Shown in pieces: positions 10,700 to 24,910 of a DNA stretch of 64,000 bases; position 1 is the first letter of the stretch, and each line of letters opens with the position of its first letter. The notes below the pieces were generated by a model, which was not told the origin of the DNA, searched no databases, and saw only the letters and a list, made by a program, of their open reading frames with translations. Position numbers and translations under genes: made by a program. Source of the stretch: Cardinalis cardinalis (taxonomy: Eukaryota > Chordata > Aves > Passeriformes > Cardinalidae); the NCBI GenBank assembly GCA_014549065.1, contig JACDOX010000018.1:2032311-2096310 (forward strand). Reading direction: 5' to 3'.

Positions 10700-11825
10700 T
10701 AAGTGTCATGTTCATCTGCTTCATTTCCAGACATATATAACATGTATCTCAATTAATCTGCAGATTTGGAAATATTCCAGCATTTGGAAATATTCAGCCC
10801 ATAACTTTCAAGAAAAAAGGCAGGGAGACATGACAGAGACAGGGAAGGGACAACAAGGGCTACAGGATGGGGTAGACCAGTGAGCCTTGTCCCACAGGGG
10901 CTGTGCTGCCACTGGCTTGCCGGGTAGTTTCACAGGTAGCCTGTCCCCCTGAGTGTGCAGGAGCAATGCAAGGTGACAACCTGAGCCAAGTCCCCACTCA
11001 CAGCAGATAAGAAAGAGATTTTCCTCTCTGTGTAATGCTGAACTGAGCCAAGCTACCCCATAAGCCTGACATTGGCTGCTACCAGACCTGTCTGAGACGA
11101 GTCCTGGATGAGCCTTGTAATACATTTCCAGTCCTAAACTTTAGGTCATTGTGCTCTGGCTTTACTTGCCATGTTTTGCTAAGGCTCTTATTCTCATCGC
11201 TTTGCTGGGTGTGATGCTGCAGAAGGAAAGCGAGTCCCCCTAAGGCCTGGGGCACTTCTCCACTCTCTCTGTTCCCCCACAAGCCCTCCTAGAGATGAGG
11301 ACCTGGTGTTTTGGCACGGCCCTCTGGCTGCCGGTCTTGCATTTTGGCTGTGGACCATCTTTTGTAATTGGGCTGGCGAGGGTTGCCTCTACTTCTGCTT
11401 GGGGCTGGGGCTGCCAGTGCCAGCTACTCCCCCTCCACCTGGGCTGCAGATTGCCCCAGCAACACCTGGCACCTCACCCTCTGACAGTCCCCTCTTTCAC
11501 CCTGTCCTGTGCAACCATCTTCACAGTACTACTTTTAGCTGACATTATGCAGTCACGACCCACTCTTTGGCACGCCCTGACACCCTCCTCGCCTCTCCCA
11601 TTCCAGAGCTGGGAAGCAGGAGGTACTCTGGGAGCAGTATCATGTTAAACTACAAGCCACAGAAAAAAAGAAAAAGCAATAAATGCATTCCCGTGCATTC
11701 CAATAATGCTATTTTTTTATCAGACAGAAGGTGATTTTAATTCACCCTCCATAAATGCATCTCTCTCCCGGGCGTTGCANGGGTCTGGCTCATTGCATTT
11801 GTTCTCTGTTGAAGTGTGATGTCTT
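10700..11825. other. Intronic DNA with GC-richer patch
   Basis: 10850-11660 is GC-richer with many short open frames in both strands; none has family features or splice context. No repeat recognised. Confidence 0.5.
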
Positions 11826-11829
11826 GGGA

Positions 11830-12170
11830 TGGATCCTGCAGGCTTAAAATAGAAATGTTCCTGCTTGCTGCTGCTGATGTATCATTGGGTAATCATTAAA
11901 TAAATTCAGTGTTTTACTGCATTAACAAAAACACATGATTGTTTAACAGAGTATATTACAGAAGATGGAGGCTTTAATGGTCTCTATGGATTTTTAGTTT
12001 GTAAGAGTACATTATGAAGCTGTCTTGGTAGGGTGCTGTTTTCATATGTGAAAGAAGTTACTGGCGTTATACATCATTTTTATATCTTGTTGCTAGGCAA
12101 CATATCATAGTGCAGTTATTGCAAAGGTGTCTGCTTCCTCGTTAAAAATCTTCATGTTGCTNCTTAATTC
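11830..12170. promoter_or_regulatory. Candidate conserved element containing an RFX X-box
   Basis: Complex repeat-free AT-rich sequence with several ATTA cores and an X-box-like site at 12089-12101. Conservation is inferred from texture only. Confidence 0.3.
12089..12101. promoter_or_regulatory. RFX X-box-like site
   Basis: GTTGCTAGGCAAC is an imperfect inverted repeat that fits the RFX X-box consensus (RYYNYY, 1-3 bases, RRNRAC) at every fixed position with a one-base spacer. Confidence 0.4.
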
Positions 12171-12174
12171 TGCA

Positions 12175-15100
12175 AAATTAGCCCTGNTCTTGATCCTACC
12201 CTGCTTCCTCAGATATCTTTTGATTGAGGTTTCGTCCGTTAAGTTTTGGAGAAATATAACAGGTCTTTTATTAGCTGAATTTGGGGTTGAAGCCTAGAGA
12301 GTGTGCATTAGTGCTAATCTTTAGTTTCCACCTTCATCGCAATTTGNTCTCACGTAGGGAGCCACGCACTTCCAACCACTTGGGATTCAAAATCAGAGAA
12401 GTAATTTGAGTGGTGATGTATTTAAGATATGTCCTATGACAGTTAGGGTTAAAAAAGCAGCAACAACAAAATACAGGGACTACCTAGGGTGTTCTGAGAA
12501 ACTTATAAAATTCCCTTTCAAACTCATTTCTTCTGCTCTTCAACACAATCTGCAGCTCCTTCTTCAGCATAACATTGTTACAAACTTCTAGTGTATTAGC
12601 ATTTTCAAATCCAGAGACAGTTTTGCCTCTGCTTGGGTCAGGTTGTGCAAGATTTAGGGCTTTACAGGACTGAGCTGACTTCATCACCTCACCTCATTCT
12701 CACCTGGAGAAGGCAAATCTATTTCAGAAAAATGCAGTTGGTAATAACAGGCANTATCACTCACAAATATCTTCCAGACAACAAAATAACAATTTTTTTT
12801 TTCTGAGTGCAAGCATTTGTTCCCTTCATTACCACTTCTCCCAGTCTTCTTTGACTTGGAGAGCTGTCTGCTAGGGCTGTATGTGCTCCCCAGGCACAGG
12901 GGTGGCTCTGGCACGTGTACCCCCCAGATGCTTTTGCAGACTCACGTGGATCCAGAGCACATGAAGGGGCTGCCAGCACTAGGCAAGGGGGAGCTGGGGG
13001 CTTCCACAGACCTCAGCATGCAGCAAATGGCTCTGTATTATCCTCATCCCTCATACCTTTGTTGGTAGTGTATTATAACTCCTTTCATTAACCAAACTTA
13101 ATGCACTGGCAGTTAGTATACCTACTGTTCGTTTTGGGGCAAATTGTACTATTATAATATCTCGTTTTAATTAAGCTGCTCTGGATAAAAGCTGGCATGC
13201 TAAAAGCTTTTTTAAATGCTGTTCCTTGGTACACACCCACACAACAACAACCAGTAAGTCAATGGGATTTTGTCTAACATCTCCCTTGGAAGATATAATT
13301 TGAGGTGTGGTATCAGGGCAGTNATTTCTAAAGGCATGTGCACCAGAGGCAGGGAGGAGTGAAAGAAATATGAAAGAAGTTCATTCTTATTCTTCTTATT
13401 CTTTTTAAACTGTAGAAGATTTAAATATATATAAGACTTATGCTCTAAAGCCTACTTTTTTTTTAGGATAAATGTGCAAATAATTAATTTATAATAGGAC
13501 TAATTTCACATTTCNGTGAAATTTTAATAGATAAAATCGCAAATGAAAGAAAAGAAATTGCAAAGGCCAAAATGTTTAATTTCATGATGAATCAATGTAC
13601 CTTACTAAAAAATACCTGCAAATAATTTTGACAGTGATTTAAAGTTGATTAGTTGAAGCTGATAGTCTGAAATAAATGTGTNCTTGCAGATTTCACCCCA
13701 GAAACACACTGGACTATTTCATTTCTGAATAACCACATGGCTCCATTTGCACCCTACCTACTTCCCTGTGACTTGCAAGGAAAGGGATAGGGTGGACTCA
13801 CACTACTCTTCCATTGCTTTTAACCACACAATTTACATTTANTGTTTGGGCCCCTGGATGGTCCAACAGCTTTACAACATAATTAGTGAGAACATTAGCA
13901 CTGCTTTCCCACCAACAATTCCTCTGTTCTGCATTCCTCTCTGGTCCTGCTAGAAGTGAGTGATGAATATCCAATCTGACCAGCTTTCCTCCCCAATNTC
14001 CCATCAATTTGAGGAGACGTTGTTAAAATGCATGCAACTCACTGTAGTCCAAGAAGTGCTGTCAGTGTCCAGAGGAATCTTCCTTCCATTTCAAAGAGAG
14101 GAGTTTGGAGAACCAGCATCACTTTTGGTATCTGTTTATCCTTAAAGTCATACTTTGTTTGTGCAATTTTACCAGTTGATCTCTTGAAACTCCTTTCGTT
14201 TATATAGAAATCCCTACAAAAGCAACTGCATCCCCTCATGATTGATTAACTCAGTTATCAGTCAGAATCGCCTTATGGTGGATGATTGTTTCATTCCTAG
14301 GAAGTTTCCAATGGGTAGCTGACTTGGTTTAATCACTTGTCTTCTTCTCTGTGCAAGACAGAGGAGAATTCTCTTTTAACCCATATTCAGATTCAAAAAT
14401 TAACCAAGACAGTGCCACAGGAAAAGAAGAGTACGCTTGTGAGCACTGAAAAAGCTGTTGCTTCTCACTCAACAATGCACCCCAGAACAAAACAAGTGGT
14501 GAGACTCCAANTCACACGCCACATCATACCCCATGCCTATGTTGTACATTATTTCACTGGTTTATAAAAAATTCATCTCTGATTTCCAATGGCACTGTAG
14601 TTTCATGGGTTCCCATTGCTTCAGAAAGGCTGTCCTTGCTGATCAGCTGGCCAGATGTGCAGCAGCATTGCCTCTTCTACCACCTGCAACAGTACCTCCC
14701 ATCATGTTCATGTGCAGGTTGTCAGCTCAGGAGGTGAAGTGGCAGCCTCCTTCTTGGATCAGTGGCAGACATGAAACTGCACACTGCCCCCCACCAGGAC
14801 TGTGCAGGTGATGACAGGCAACCTTGCCCTCTGCCATTGCCCTCATGAAACACTTCATCTGGGGCCTGGGGGACAAGGGGGGCTTTCTAAATTATTGTCA
14901 AGTAGATGATGCTTATTTCTGGCATGGTCTGTAAAATNCCCTACCCCAAGCAACTCAGTTTTTCAGGGCTCTATAGGGATTTATGGATTAAAAAATAGCT
15001 GTGACCAGGAAGAAGGATGTTGCCAACTTCTATTTGCTATGCACTTCATTAAAAAACCCTTGATGTTTTACTNCAATAAATTCTTTACTTCCCCACTGAC

Positions 15101-15865
15101 TCTCTAGATGCCTGTAATTCTTAGAACACTCAAATAAACAGGATCAAGACAATTTGTTTGTCCAATGTGATGAATCTTCCAGCCCTGTCTGTTGCCTTTC
15201 TGTGAATCTTAGTCTCCCAGGACCAGTGCCAAATTTGACACCTGGTGCCAGCCAACACCTGATAGTCCAAGTTCTTTCAGCCAACACTCTTCCAAACATA
15301 CTAGTGCNGGAACCCTCTACAAAGCTGATCATAAGACTTATATGGACTGATTTGCTTCACAGCAGCTCTCTGATCAGCTCAGTCATGATACATCTTTCTT
15401 GTTGGAGCCCAACAGCAGCATCTCACCATCTCATGTCACCATAAGTGGCCTTGCCATTTCTATTTCAGTCTGAGTTACTGGGGAAAAAATAATAAACCAA
15501 AACGGAAGGAGTGCTGAGCCAATCAGCATCTTCAACCATGGGACAATTTTTCTGACATCTTCTTTCCTATATTTTCAAACATGCGTGCCTTGGCCCTTGC
15601 TGGTTTCCCCCCATTTTAGTTACTGTCTCTAGGTTAGGATACAGAGGTGAATGATACCTTTGATAAGCCCACTTGTTAAATGTCCTGTGGTTCTTCTGGG
15701 GAAAAAAAAAGAAAGGAGCAAGTATGCCTAGTAGCATTTGGACTTTAAAAATACTGTTATACAATCTTAGTGTGCTGAAGTCGATTTGGTTGCCGAAATT
15801 AGATCATTGTTTCCATGTGCTGTTTCCTTTGTCTGCATCCATCTTGAATTTCATCTCATATTTGG
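12175..15865. other. Intronic DNA, nothing recognised
   Basis: Unique-looking sequence. Contains a T-run at about 12791-12800 and a short AT microsatellite near 13424. Several ORFs of 60-100 codons, none family-like. No exon with acceptor, donor and compatible phase was found. Confidence 0.5.
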
Positions 15866-15868
15866 ACT

Positions 15869-15960
15869 GCCAGTGTTTTGGGGCAGGAGCTGCTCTTTCA
15901 GTGTCTCTGTGGGGCACTTTGCTGAGGGGATCCAGACCAGGACTCAAGAAAAGAACTAGA
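15869..15960 (+). repeat. Possible L2/CR1-like LINE 3' relic
   Basis: The words ttttggggcaggagctgctctt, tgtctctgt, ggggcactttgctgagggg and atccagaccagg follow the order of the widespread amniote L2-type 3' end (ttgagggcagggactgt ... tgtgtctgt ... gcacctagcacagtgggg). Badly decayed, identified by memory only; could be coincidental. Confidence 0.4.
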
Positions 15961-17285
15961 TGTTTACACCTCCCATTCACAATTATCATGCAGATTCATG
16001 ATCCAGAGGTGGATTATTTGCAGGGGCCTTGTGCTCCTAACTGGAAGGGACCCTTCCTCTTGGCATTTCAACGTGGTTTGCAACAGCCTGATAGGACTNT
16101 TTCCTAGAGAGTGGGAGAGAGATCCAGAATGTGTTGGTTTGCCCCTCCACTGCTTCATCCTTNGAAGTTCAGCCTCACCTGAAATTGTCTCCTAAATTCA
16201 AAAGATTCTGGGAGCTCCCAAATCCTGGTTTCCTTTGCCAATAATTATGTATCTGTAGCTTTACATGTCATGAGGCATTGCTCCCAAAGGCACCTCCACC
16301 TTAACTAGGCCATTCCAACTTNAGGCTCTTGCTATGTCTTATGAAGATGCAGAAGTGAATCTGTTAAATTTGTGTATCTGGAGGAAAGTAAATTATAATC
16401 CCTTCACTACCCTGGAGCATTTGTTCTTCTGACAGCTTTCAATAAAGTCCTGACACAATGTAAGTTCATCACTGGAAGTGTGTTTAGCTTATGTCATGAC
16501 CCGCAGATAGTTTTGGAGACTTCTGCAGATTTCACATCCATCTCCAGCTCCATCAGTTCAGCCTTCTACCCGTTTTCTTCCCAAAATCTCAGTGCACTCT
16601 TTAAAAAAATAAGGCAGTGATATGTCATTTAGCATNTATAGGATTGACACTTCTAAGTGATCTTCCAAAATTGCTCAGATGTCCAGTCTGAAAGTGTTAG
16701 AAACCAATTTATTTCTATGGAAAGTTGTCCAAGTAGATTTTGTGCTATATTGCCATTTCCCATGAGTATCCTCCAGAGGATACTCTAGGCTTTGGGACCC
16801 CTTTTGACTCCATNTGCGGAGGTATCTCTTCAACTTCCCACTTCCAATTGGAAAATCAGAATGCTGGTCAGCTTGTCCCTCTGTTGCTCTTTGGGTAAGA
16901 TTTCTCCCCCTGCATCTCTATTTAAAATGCAGTTGTTCGTTACCAAGAATTTGTGGTCTCTGTGGACCAGCCCTTGGAAGAGAGGAGCAGCTTCCTGGGC
17001 ACTAACTCTGGTTTTCTGTGAAAGGTTCTCCACACAAACTCAATGACCCACGTCCCCTCACTGCTGTCACTGCTGACTTGGAGCCCAGTGCTCTGACACA
17101 CCTCACTGACAAGGTACCAAGTGGCAAATGCCCTCCCTATCAAAACCTTGCTCTGGAAAGGGTCTGGACGGTGGTGATGTACCTGGGGCCACCTCAGTCT
17201 TGTCACTGTAGAGGAAGCCAGGGACTCCTGCACTGGAAACTTGCCCCTAGAGCAAAATGTGTGTGGAAGCCCCTCTTCAAAAATC
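15961..17285. other. Intronic DNA, nothing recognised
   Basis: GC-moderate unique sequence. The GTAAGT at about 17299 looks like a donor, but no open, acceptor-flanked exon precedes it. Confidence 0.5.
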
Positions 17286-17289
17286 ACAG

Positions 17290-17480
17290 TTAATGTCAAG
17301 TAAGTTACCTTTTTTCTCCCTCAGTCTCTAATTAGACATCCCAATTATGCAGTTTAATCTAATTAAAGTAATGATGCAATTATACAATAATTGATACATA
17401 ATCGGCATGCAAAAACCTGTGTAAGTATTATTTAACCAAGAGAGTAAATTTTAGATGAACCTTTTCAGTCTCTTAAAACT
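17290..17480. promoter_or_regulatory. Candidate conserved non-coding element
   Basis: Dense in TAAT/ATTA cores (ctctaattag, taatctaatta, caataattgata) with non-repetitive texture. Enhancer-like composition; no direct evidence of function. Confidence 0.25.
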
Positions 17481-17579
17481 ATATCGTTTCAGCAACCAGC
17501 TTGAGAAAGGGATTTTGCCTACTCAAGCATTTATAAATCCTTACTGCCACTAGTAAAATTCCTTTTACTTACTATTTAT

Positions 17580-17650
17580 GGGCATTTAGCTCCCATTGAC
17601 TTCAATGGGAGTTGTCTCTGAGCACCCACAGACAGAAGTAAAGCTTAGAG
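17580..17650. repeat. Ancient amniote repeat fragment with short palindrome
   Basis: ctcccattga and tcaatgggag (17590-17599 and 17602-17611) form a perfect 10-bp inverted repeat around CT. This CCCATTGACTTCAATGGG word is a recurring piece of old interspersed repeats in turtles, crocodiles and birds. I cannot name the family. Confidence 0.4.
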
Positions 17651-19242
17651 CCTCCAAAAGGCTCACCACAGTTATCTCATCCAAAGATGGCAAAGTGCTA
17701 TGAAGTCATTTCAGGAATGCCTAATACTGGATTGCCTGCTGCTAGAGATGATAAAAAAATAAAATCTATCTTATTGTAGATTGCAAGAGAAGACAGCTCT
17801 ATGGTACCTGTACTGGTACTTTCTCAATAAACCTTACCACTTAAGATAATTTTTTTTAATTAACTGCAAATTGCTTTCTCATTATCCAAAATAAATGTGC
17901 AAAATGTGCATATTACATATGCACCACACTTGCAAATGTATAAACTAAGCCTTAGCTGTGTATCCACTTAAGGTCTGATGCACCAAAATGATAGTGTGAA
18001 CGGGAATGCAGGAGTCCTGGCTCTAATGATGTGAGGAAGAACCTGGTTTTCTTCACTCACTTTTCTCAAACAGATAAACTGACAAGCATGTGTTTCATTG
18101 TATGAGGATGTTAGCTGTATCTGCAATAGCCAAAGACCCATGTTCTGAAATGACATCAGAGACCTGGGGGCTTGTCTGATAAAAAATGGGATTTCTTCTC
18201 ATCCTTGGATAATACTTCCTTTAGCCTACTCCCCATCCCCTTTCTGTTGTGCAATGAACTGTGCACTCTATATGGTTTTTCCCACCCATGATGTGGCTGA
18301 ATATCAGCAATATTTTACCCTTTCTTTTGGGAAGCACTGTGGAATTAAATNTGTCTACATTTATATAATACTCTATAAGTAATCCAGGATGCCTGGATGT
18401 GTGAAGAAATGAGAATGGCCTGTCCCTTTCTTTGTCTCTGTTGCATAACTCATGCTTTAAACTAGGTATGTTGTATTGAGAGATGTTATAAAATGAGTTT
18501 ATTCAAAATACCCCAGTATCTGTGTCAGTGGAACTATTTACAAGCAGGGANATTTCAGAGGAAAATGTGCATGTTNCCTGACAAGCAGTCACTTNAGCTT
18601 TTGTGGTTGTTGTCNTTTTTTGCATGATTTACTGCTAAGGTTCTAGTTTTAAGTGTTATTACCCATGTATGTGGAAGTATAATTTTGATTTGATCCATAT
18701 TCTTTTTAATGCCAAAATTGCTGAGAAAAGTCTTTTGAATTTGGTTTCAGTTCAAATATGATGGGTTTACTGTCATTTTTTAATTNTTGGTATTCATATT
18801 GCTAGTATAAGTGTTTAATCTTTTTCATGATAGACACTAAAAATACATTTTTTAAAAGCCAACAAATGAACAATTGTTCATTCCTGGTGATATAAATTTG
18901 GTTCTACATACAGAGTCACTGTGAACCTGCATATATGGCCCACAGTTTCCAAGCTTAAGAAGAAGTCACAGGTGATTAGGTGANCCTCTGGTCACTGGTA
19001 AGGNTCACATAGGGAGAATTTTTGTCTCNCAATGTTTTTCTTTTCCTCCCACTTGGTGTTTTCAAACTGAATGTAAGAGGACAGACTTGGCTAGGCAGTG
19101 TNTACAGAAAGTTTCCAGTGCATACTGAGTCCTAGTTCTTTGACCTAAAGGATGCAGTTATTTCAGACAGGGGAAAGAAGCCTTTCCCATGCCTTTCTAA
19201 AGTAAAATTCTCTTATTGATGGGCTACACAACATCAGTAGGT
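17651..19242. other. AT-rich intronic DNA, nothing recognised
   Basis: Unique AT-rich sequence with an unusually high number of single Ns around 18540-19100. No gene or repeat recognised. Confidence 0.5.
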
Positions 19243-19432
19243 CCATCAGAAAAGACTGCNCAGGGAAGTCTTGAGACACCATCCCTGGAGATAAAGAGAT
19301 GTGTAGATGTGGCGCTTGAGGACCTGGTTTATTGGTGGACTTGGCAGTGCTGGATTAATAGCTGGACTTGATGATCTCAGAGTATTTTTTATTCAGAGGT
19401 CTTTTCCCACCTAAACAATTCTGTGATTTAGT
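19243..19432 (+). mobile_element. CR1 LINE 3' end fragment
   Basis: Short CR1 tail in + orientation. Landmarks are cagggaagt, caccatccctgga, gtagatgtggcgcttgagga, ggtttattggtggacttggc, gctggacttgatgatctcag, aggtcttttcccacctaaac and aattctgtgat. An extra stretch interrupts the usual word order near 19381-19392. There is no extended octamer tail, so this copy is older than the one at 7705-8614 or of a different subfamily. Confidence 0.88.
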
Positions 19433-22400
19433 AACAGAGATCTGGAGATGGGAAGAAAGCAAGGTAAATGTAGCTAAAAGATATGAAAAAATTCAGCACA
19501 AAATACTGCACAAAAACTCCCAGAACTCTAGAATATTTATATTCCATGGAAAAAGTCAGCATNAAAGCCTGGACATAAATGTCCAGTTATTTCACAGCTC
19601 TGCTTACCTCTGTTGCTAACAGAAGACTCATCACTGTAGGTTGCAGGCAACATCATCGTGCTAACTTTTCACCAGTCCTTATTTTTTTAGCAGCAAACTC
19701 ACCCGTATTTATTGTAGGAACTTGAGTCAGAATTTGCCAACAATTTNGGGATTCTGGTAGGCCAGGGGCTGCTGTCTTTGGTCAAGATACAATAACTACC
19801 AAAGTACAGCTGATCTCTTATGGCTGAGCATGATTTAAAGGAAAATCTTTGAAAGAAGTATAACTGCCTGAATTACTACTCTTTTATATGTTTTTAAATG
19901 AGAATGTAAAGGCCAAGGGCATTTTTTCCTATTTAATACTATTAAATCCATCATTAAATCTCTCACTGAACACTGGGAGAATTTAATGGTGCCCTCAAGT
20001 GCCGATGCTGATGCTTGACTGTGTTAATATTGTTGTATATACAGATACAATAAATAACACTTAGCTAAGGTAGTGTTAGCAACCTTATTGGGTATATCAA
20101 TACAAATAGCTGCACTAATGAGATTAAGCATCAGAAACCAACGGCAATGTGAATTGAGGCACTGAGGCTAAAATATGGATAGGGATTCAACACATTGAAC
20201 CTATCAATAAAACTGAACAGACTCTACTAAAAGCTTTACTGCTAGTTGGCATTAAAGGATTAATTTGAAAGTACAGTTTTTATCTTTTCTCATCTCACTT
20301 TATCACATCCTCTGTCTTAAAACTCCTCTTTTTTTTCTGATGCACAAGTATTATGAGTGCTTCTATTTGCTGAACAGTCTGCAAAACCCTTGGCAGGTCA
20401 TGGTGCTTTGCCTTGCTGTAACACAAGCTCCCTTTGGTTGAGGTAATCCAGCACTGGGAATGCACTGGGTTTGTACCACCAGTATTTTTTATGTCTGGTA
20501 TTCTGAACCCAGAGTTGCACTAGTTGAGTCACCTCTAGATCACTGTTTCTTCTCTCCANGCTACAAACTACATCCTTTGGATGTAGCTGCCTTGCCCATG
20601 CAGATTATTTTAAGCCACCTTCTTGCAGGAACCNCAAATGTTCATTATTATAGTACTCTTTTACCAGTGCAGAGATCTCCAACTGACTCCATTGCATTTT
20701 GAGGGTATTTCCAGTTTATGGTTTTATTGCTAGTAGGGAAAAAAGCTTTATGTTGTGGTCTTTCTTCTGATGGGCTTCTATGTATGCTAAAGCTTAGAAG
20801 GATATATCCACTACTTTGTTTTACTAAGGAACTCTTTCAAAGTGAAAAAGAACTGACCCAAAGCACTAATTTTAATCAACAGAGGTGAAAACCTTGCTTG
20901 GGCAGAGAAATCCCTGAAGGCTTAAATGGATATTAATTGCTACATAGACATTATCTGAACCTTCTCATTTCAATGAATTGCAGTTTGATGCTTCTTATAN
21001 AGAGAAATCAAAAGAAATTAATGTTTGCTGCCATGAAAAAANCTTTTGTGACTCTCAGTATTTTAGATTTCCAATGCTAAGGCAGTTATTTCTGTTTCTC
21101 TGCACTCTAAAGAATAGGTAACATAATTAAATAGTGGTAAAGATANGCCCTGTTTCCTTTTTCTTTATGTATTACTTTAATTTTTCCACATGATTTCTAT
21201 GAGGTTAAAAAAAAGAAAACATATACATCCTCATTTTTTAANTGTCAGCAAAGGAATGTTAATTATATTGTAAAGTGGATAAGTAAATCATGTAGTTAAG
21301 AGTTCAAAAATAAACAAGCATTTGTAACNATCTTATTTCCTTGCATACCTCTATCATAACGTAGCCTATAATTTCATAATCACCTACTGTTTGCTGGCAA
21401 ACATATTGAGGAATTTTTTAGAGAGTCATAAAAACTTTTGCTAGCCTTATTTTTCATATCATTCTAGCTGTAAAGTCAAGCTGTCTGTGGTGAGAGTCTG
21501 GTANGGCACCGGCAGAGAATGCCTAGAAATGGTGAGGCAGCGTGACATGCTGTCCCACAAAGGTTTTCTGTGCCNCATACAAGGCCTTCAGCAGTTCAAT
21601 TAAACAGTTAAAAACTGTTTCAAACATCTACTTATTTTGCTTTCTAATAATTTAATGTGGTTTTAGAAAAAATAGATAAATCTAAATATATTTTATTTTA
21701 GTTAAAATGGCTTAAAAATCATTGGGTTTTTTTAAATAGATNCAAATTTCTTATGCAGACAATGTCTACAATAATGCATAAGATACTGATGTTAATCTGT
21801 TTCTTAATTAAATAAATGGTGTAATGGATGAAGCCAGAACATGTTTTCAGAGTTGACTGAAGTCTTCAATGTATATTTTCACACCTTGTACTATTTTTTC
21901 CATCTGGACCCACAGATTGGCATTGTCACCCTCAGTGCCATCTATGTCGAGACAAGGGTTTTCTTAAGGGACTTCCTGAAACAAGATTCTTTCAACCTTA
22001 GTTCCAATTTTATGGGTTGTAACTCATAATAATACTATGGTACTTACAGAGATTATGGGGATGCTGGGATGCCTAATTCAGGTTTGCAGACTACCTTGCA
22101 AATGAAAGCCAGTGCGTATAATAAGCACAAAATACTGTTTCAGGGCTTAAAACAGACAGAGCTTGAGACAATAATAGCTTTGAGGAACACACTTAATATA
22201 AGCACTAGACAAATAAAAATTGCACAGCTACAGAATGGTCCCCTTCACTGCTGCATGGCTGTGTTTGCAGCTAGAGAGAAGCACACACACAAAATGAGCT
22301 TTAACAAGAAATGCCAGATTGCCTAGGGACATCTGAGACAAACAAAGGGGCTCTGCCTGCCTCTGACAGCATTGCAAAGGCCACCTCATGTGTTGCAGAG

Positions 22401-24905
22401 AGAAATTGTAAGTGCTGTTTCATGCCCATAGAATCTGGAAAATATGGAAGCTAAACCTTAAGGCATCAGCTCTGGCTCCTGAGAGCAGGATGGTGAGCAG
22501 AGCTCCCAGCCAGGCAGGCTCCCTGCTTGGGCACAATGCCCTCACAAGGACTCCTGACACACCGTGCTGCTGGCAAGTGTAACACCTCTCTGCACAGCAG
22601 CAAGGGACTGGCTCCAGCCCTCTCCCCACTCTTCTAGAGGTCGGTCCAGATCTTAGGTCTGCNGATGTGCCCCATACTGTCTTTCTGCAGGCCATAGCAA
22701 GAGTGTTGGGCAAATGCCTCCATTGTGTTTATCCCTACACTCAGATCCCCAGGGTTTATTGTGGTCCATCAGAAGCTTACAAAGTCAAAAGCAGCAGAGG
22801 ACAAGTATGGACCATAGGTTATTCATGCATAAGAAAATAAGAAATTNCTGTTTCTATATTTTCTAAAGCACAATGAGACATGCCTTTCTCACAGTCATTC
22901 CTTTTGTGGTCAGTACCTAACATTCACAGGTGAATGCAAATGGTTCCCATGTTTTCTTGGCTTACAAAGTATGAATTGACAACCATAAATGCTGAGGATT
23001 TTGATGGATTGAAAAATAAACAAGAAAATCACACTTTGCTACATTTTAGGTGTGAGTCTGAGTGGTGTATCTTATCACCCAGAATGACTAGTGCTCTGAC
23101 CTGTGTGACAAGCCAGATAACTTCAGCCACTCTCCTCTGTCTTGAACCTATTATCTTGTATTTGGCTGAAGCACATAATTTGGAAAAACATCCTTTATCT
23201 TATGACTTGAAGAGATGAAGACAGGCATTTCCATAGCACTGCATCCCCGCAGTGAACCACCAGCTCATGAGAAGTTGTTCTTTTTTCCCTACCTTCACCT
23301 TGCCATTTGGTTCTTCTATCCATTGGCTTAGAAGATACAATACACACACAAGATGTGTACTGTAACCCTAATGACATTAGTGATTTTTGTCTTTTTCTAT
23401 TATTGCNGACTGGCAACAGTTTCCCCTGACTTTTTAAGTCATCACTTGAGAATCCTATTGAAGGTGTTGAATAGAGGTTCTGCCTTTCCTGGGGACACTT
23501 CACAGTTAGTTCCAAATAGCTTTTCTAGAAGTCATGTTACAGGGGGTTTTCCCCTATGAAGATGCTGACACAAATCAAGCCTAGTGGCTCTTAGTGTAAC
23601 AGAGCTGATTTCNTCTGTGATCTTCTCTGTTCCTTTTTTTTTTTTCCCTTCTTCAGAATTCCCAGCATTTCTGAAGAAATGTGTTGAAGGAAATACACTA
23701 TTACAGCATTGGCAAAACCAGTTCTGTTGTGCTACCATATTGAAATACACCGCCAATGGATTGAGATCTTTGGGCAAGAGTATGAGATGTGGGATGTTTG
23801 TTTTTAGTTTCCTGTCCTCTGATGATCCCTAACACCTTTCTGGGTCCAGTGTCCCCGTCTATGGTGTTCCTAATTTCTGGACATGAACCTATGCTCAACT
23901 CTGTACACCTCTGTACCCTTCGCTGAACTAGTATCTGTTGGTTTCAGACATCACATTGTGCCACTGTGCTACTTCTAGAATACAAACCAGCAAGATTTAA
24001 CATCTTTCTGTCAATTCAGATCTAGGAGGCACATGATGTAACCTTGAGAACAGATGGCTGAATTCACATACACTGAAGCACACGGTGCTACACTGATTTC
24101 TTAATCTCATTCAGAATAAATGACTTGTATATGAACAGATTCCCCAAGTTGTCAGAGCATCATAAACAAAATTGTCTGCTAATTGCAGTCAGCCACATCC
24201 ATGCAAGGTTGTCCAGGAAGGATTTACAGGCTGCTTTGCCTTGCACAGCCTCTTTGTTTTATGGCAGGGAAAAGGGAAGGAGGGGCTCTGTCTTGATGCT
24301 CAGCTCTTCAGTCCAAGGCTCCAGCCTGGTGTAATTTTCACCTGTAAATTTAACAGATTTAATTTAATTGCATTAAGAAACCACAAGTGAAAAACCTCTT
24401 GGAATTGTACCTTATAGAGCTACATTTGACAGCATTTTAACTTCTAATACTTTAATTCTGACTTTTTTCTTTTTTATGGATTTTTCTTACCCTCTCTATC
24501 ATCTTTTCACACTGACCAAGTTTGTTGTAGTAGCACAGAACAGAAGCTTCCTTGCTTCTTGTTATGGTTGGCAGCCTTCACAGGTATGTTAGCCAAAAGG
24601 CATTCTGGTAGCACTTGAACCCAGAGTACAAGGTACATTTACTCATGTAGTGTCTGCCCACAACTTGTGCACAGAGCACACAGGCATCACTGTGTTGCCC
24701 CTAAGTTCATGGAGGTTGACATGCTCAATCAGTTGGCTGAACAAGCTGAGCTAGAAATACCAATTCATACCCACTGGTGAATCTCCACTGTGGATGCACA
24801 AAAGAGCCCTTAGAGCGAAGCCCCAGGCTTCCAGGAACCAAGTAACTCTTTATGGTACCCCTAGTCCTCTTAAAATGGCTTCAGGGGTATGAAATTGGAA
24901 TTAAG
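19433..24905. other. AT-rich intronic DNA, nothing firm recognised
   Basis: About 5.5 kb with no recognised repeat family or exon. It has small features only: an inverted repeat aaacagtt/aactgttt around 21603-21621, and T-runs near 20332 and 23634. ORFs up to about 106 codons look like chance. Confidence 0.5.
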
Positions 24906-24910
24906 AACAA

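Noticed and set aside
17018..17300. ORF followed by caagtaagtt, a donor-like site
   Set aside because: The frame hits a stop just before the donor and no acceptor-flanked open exon precedes it.
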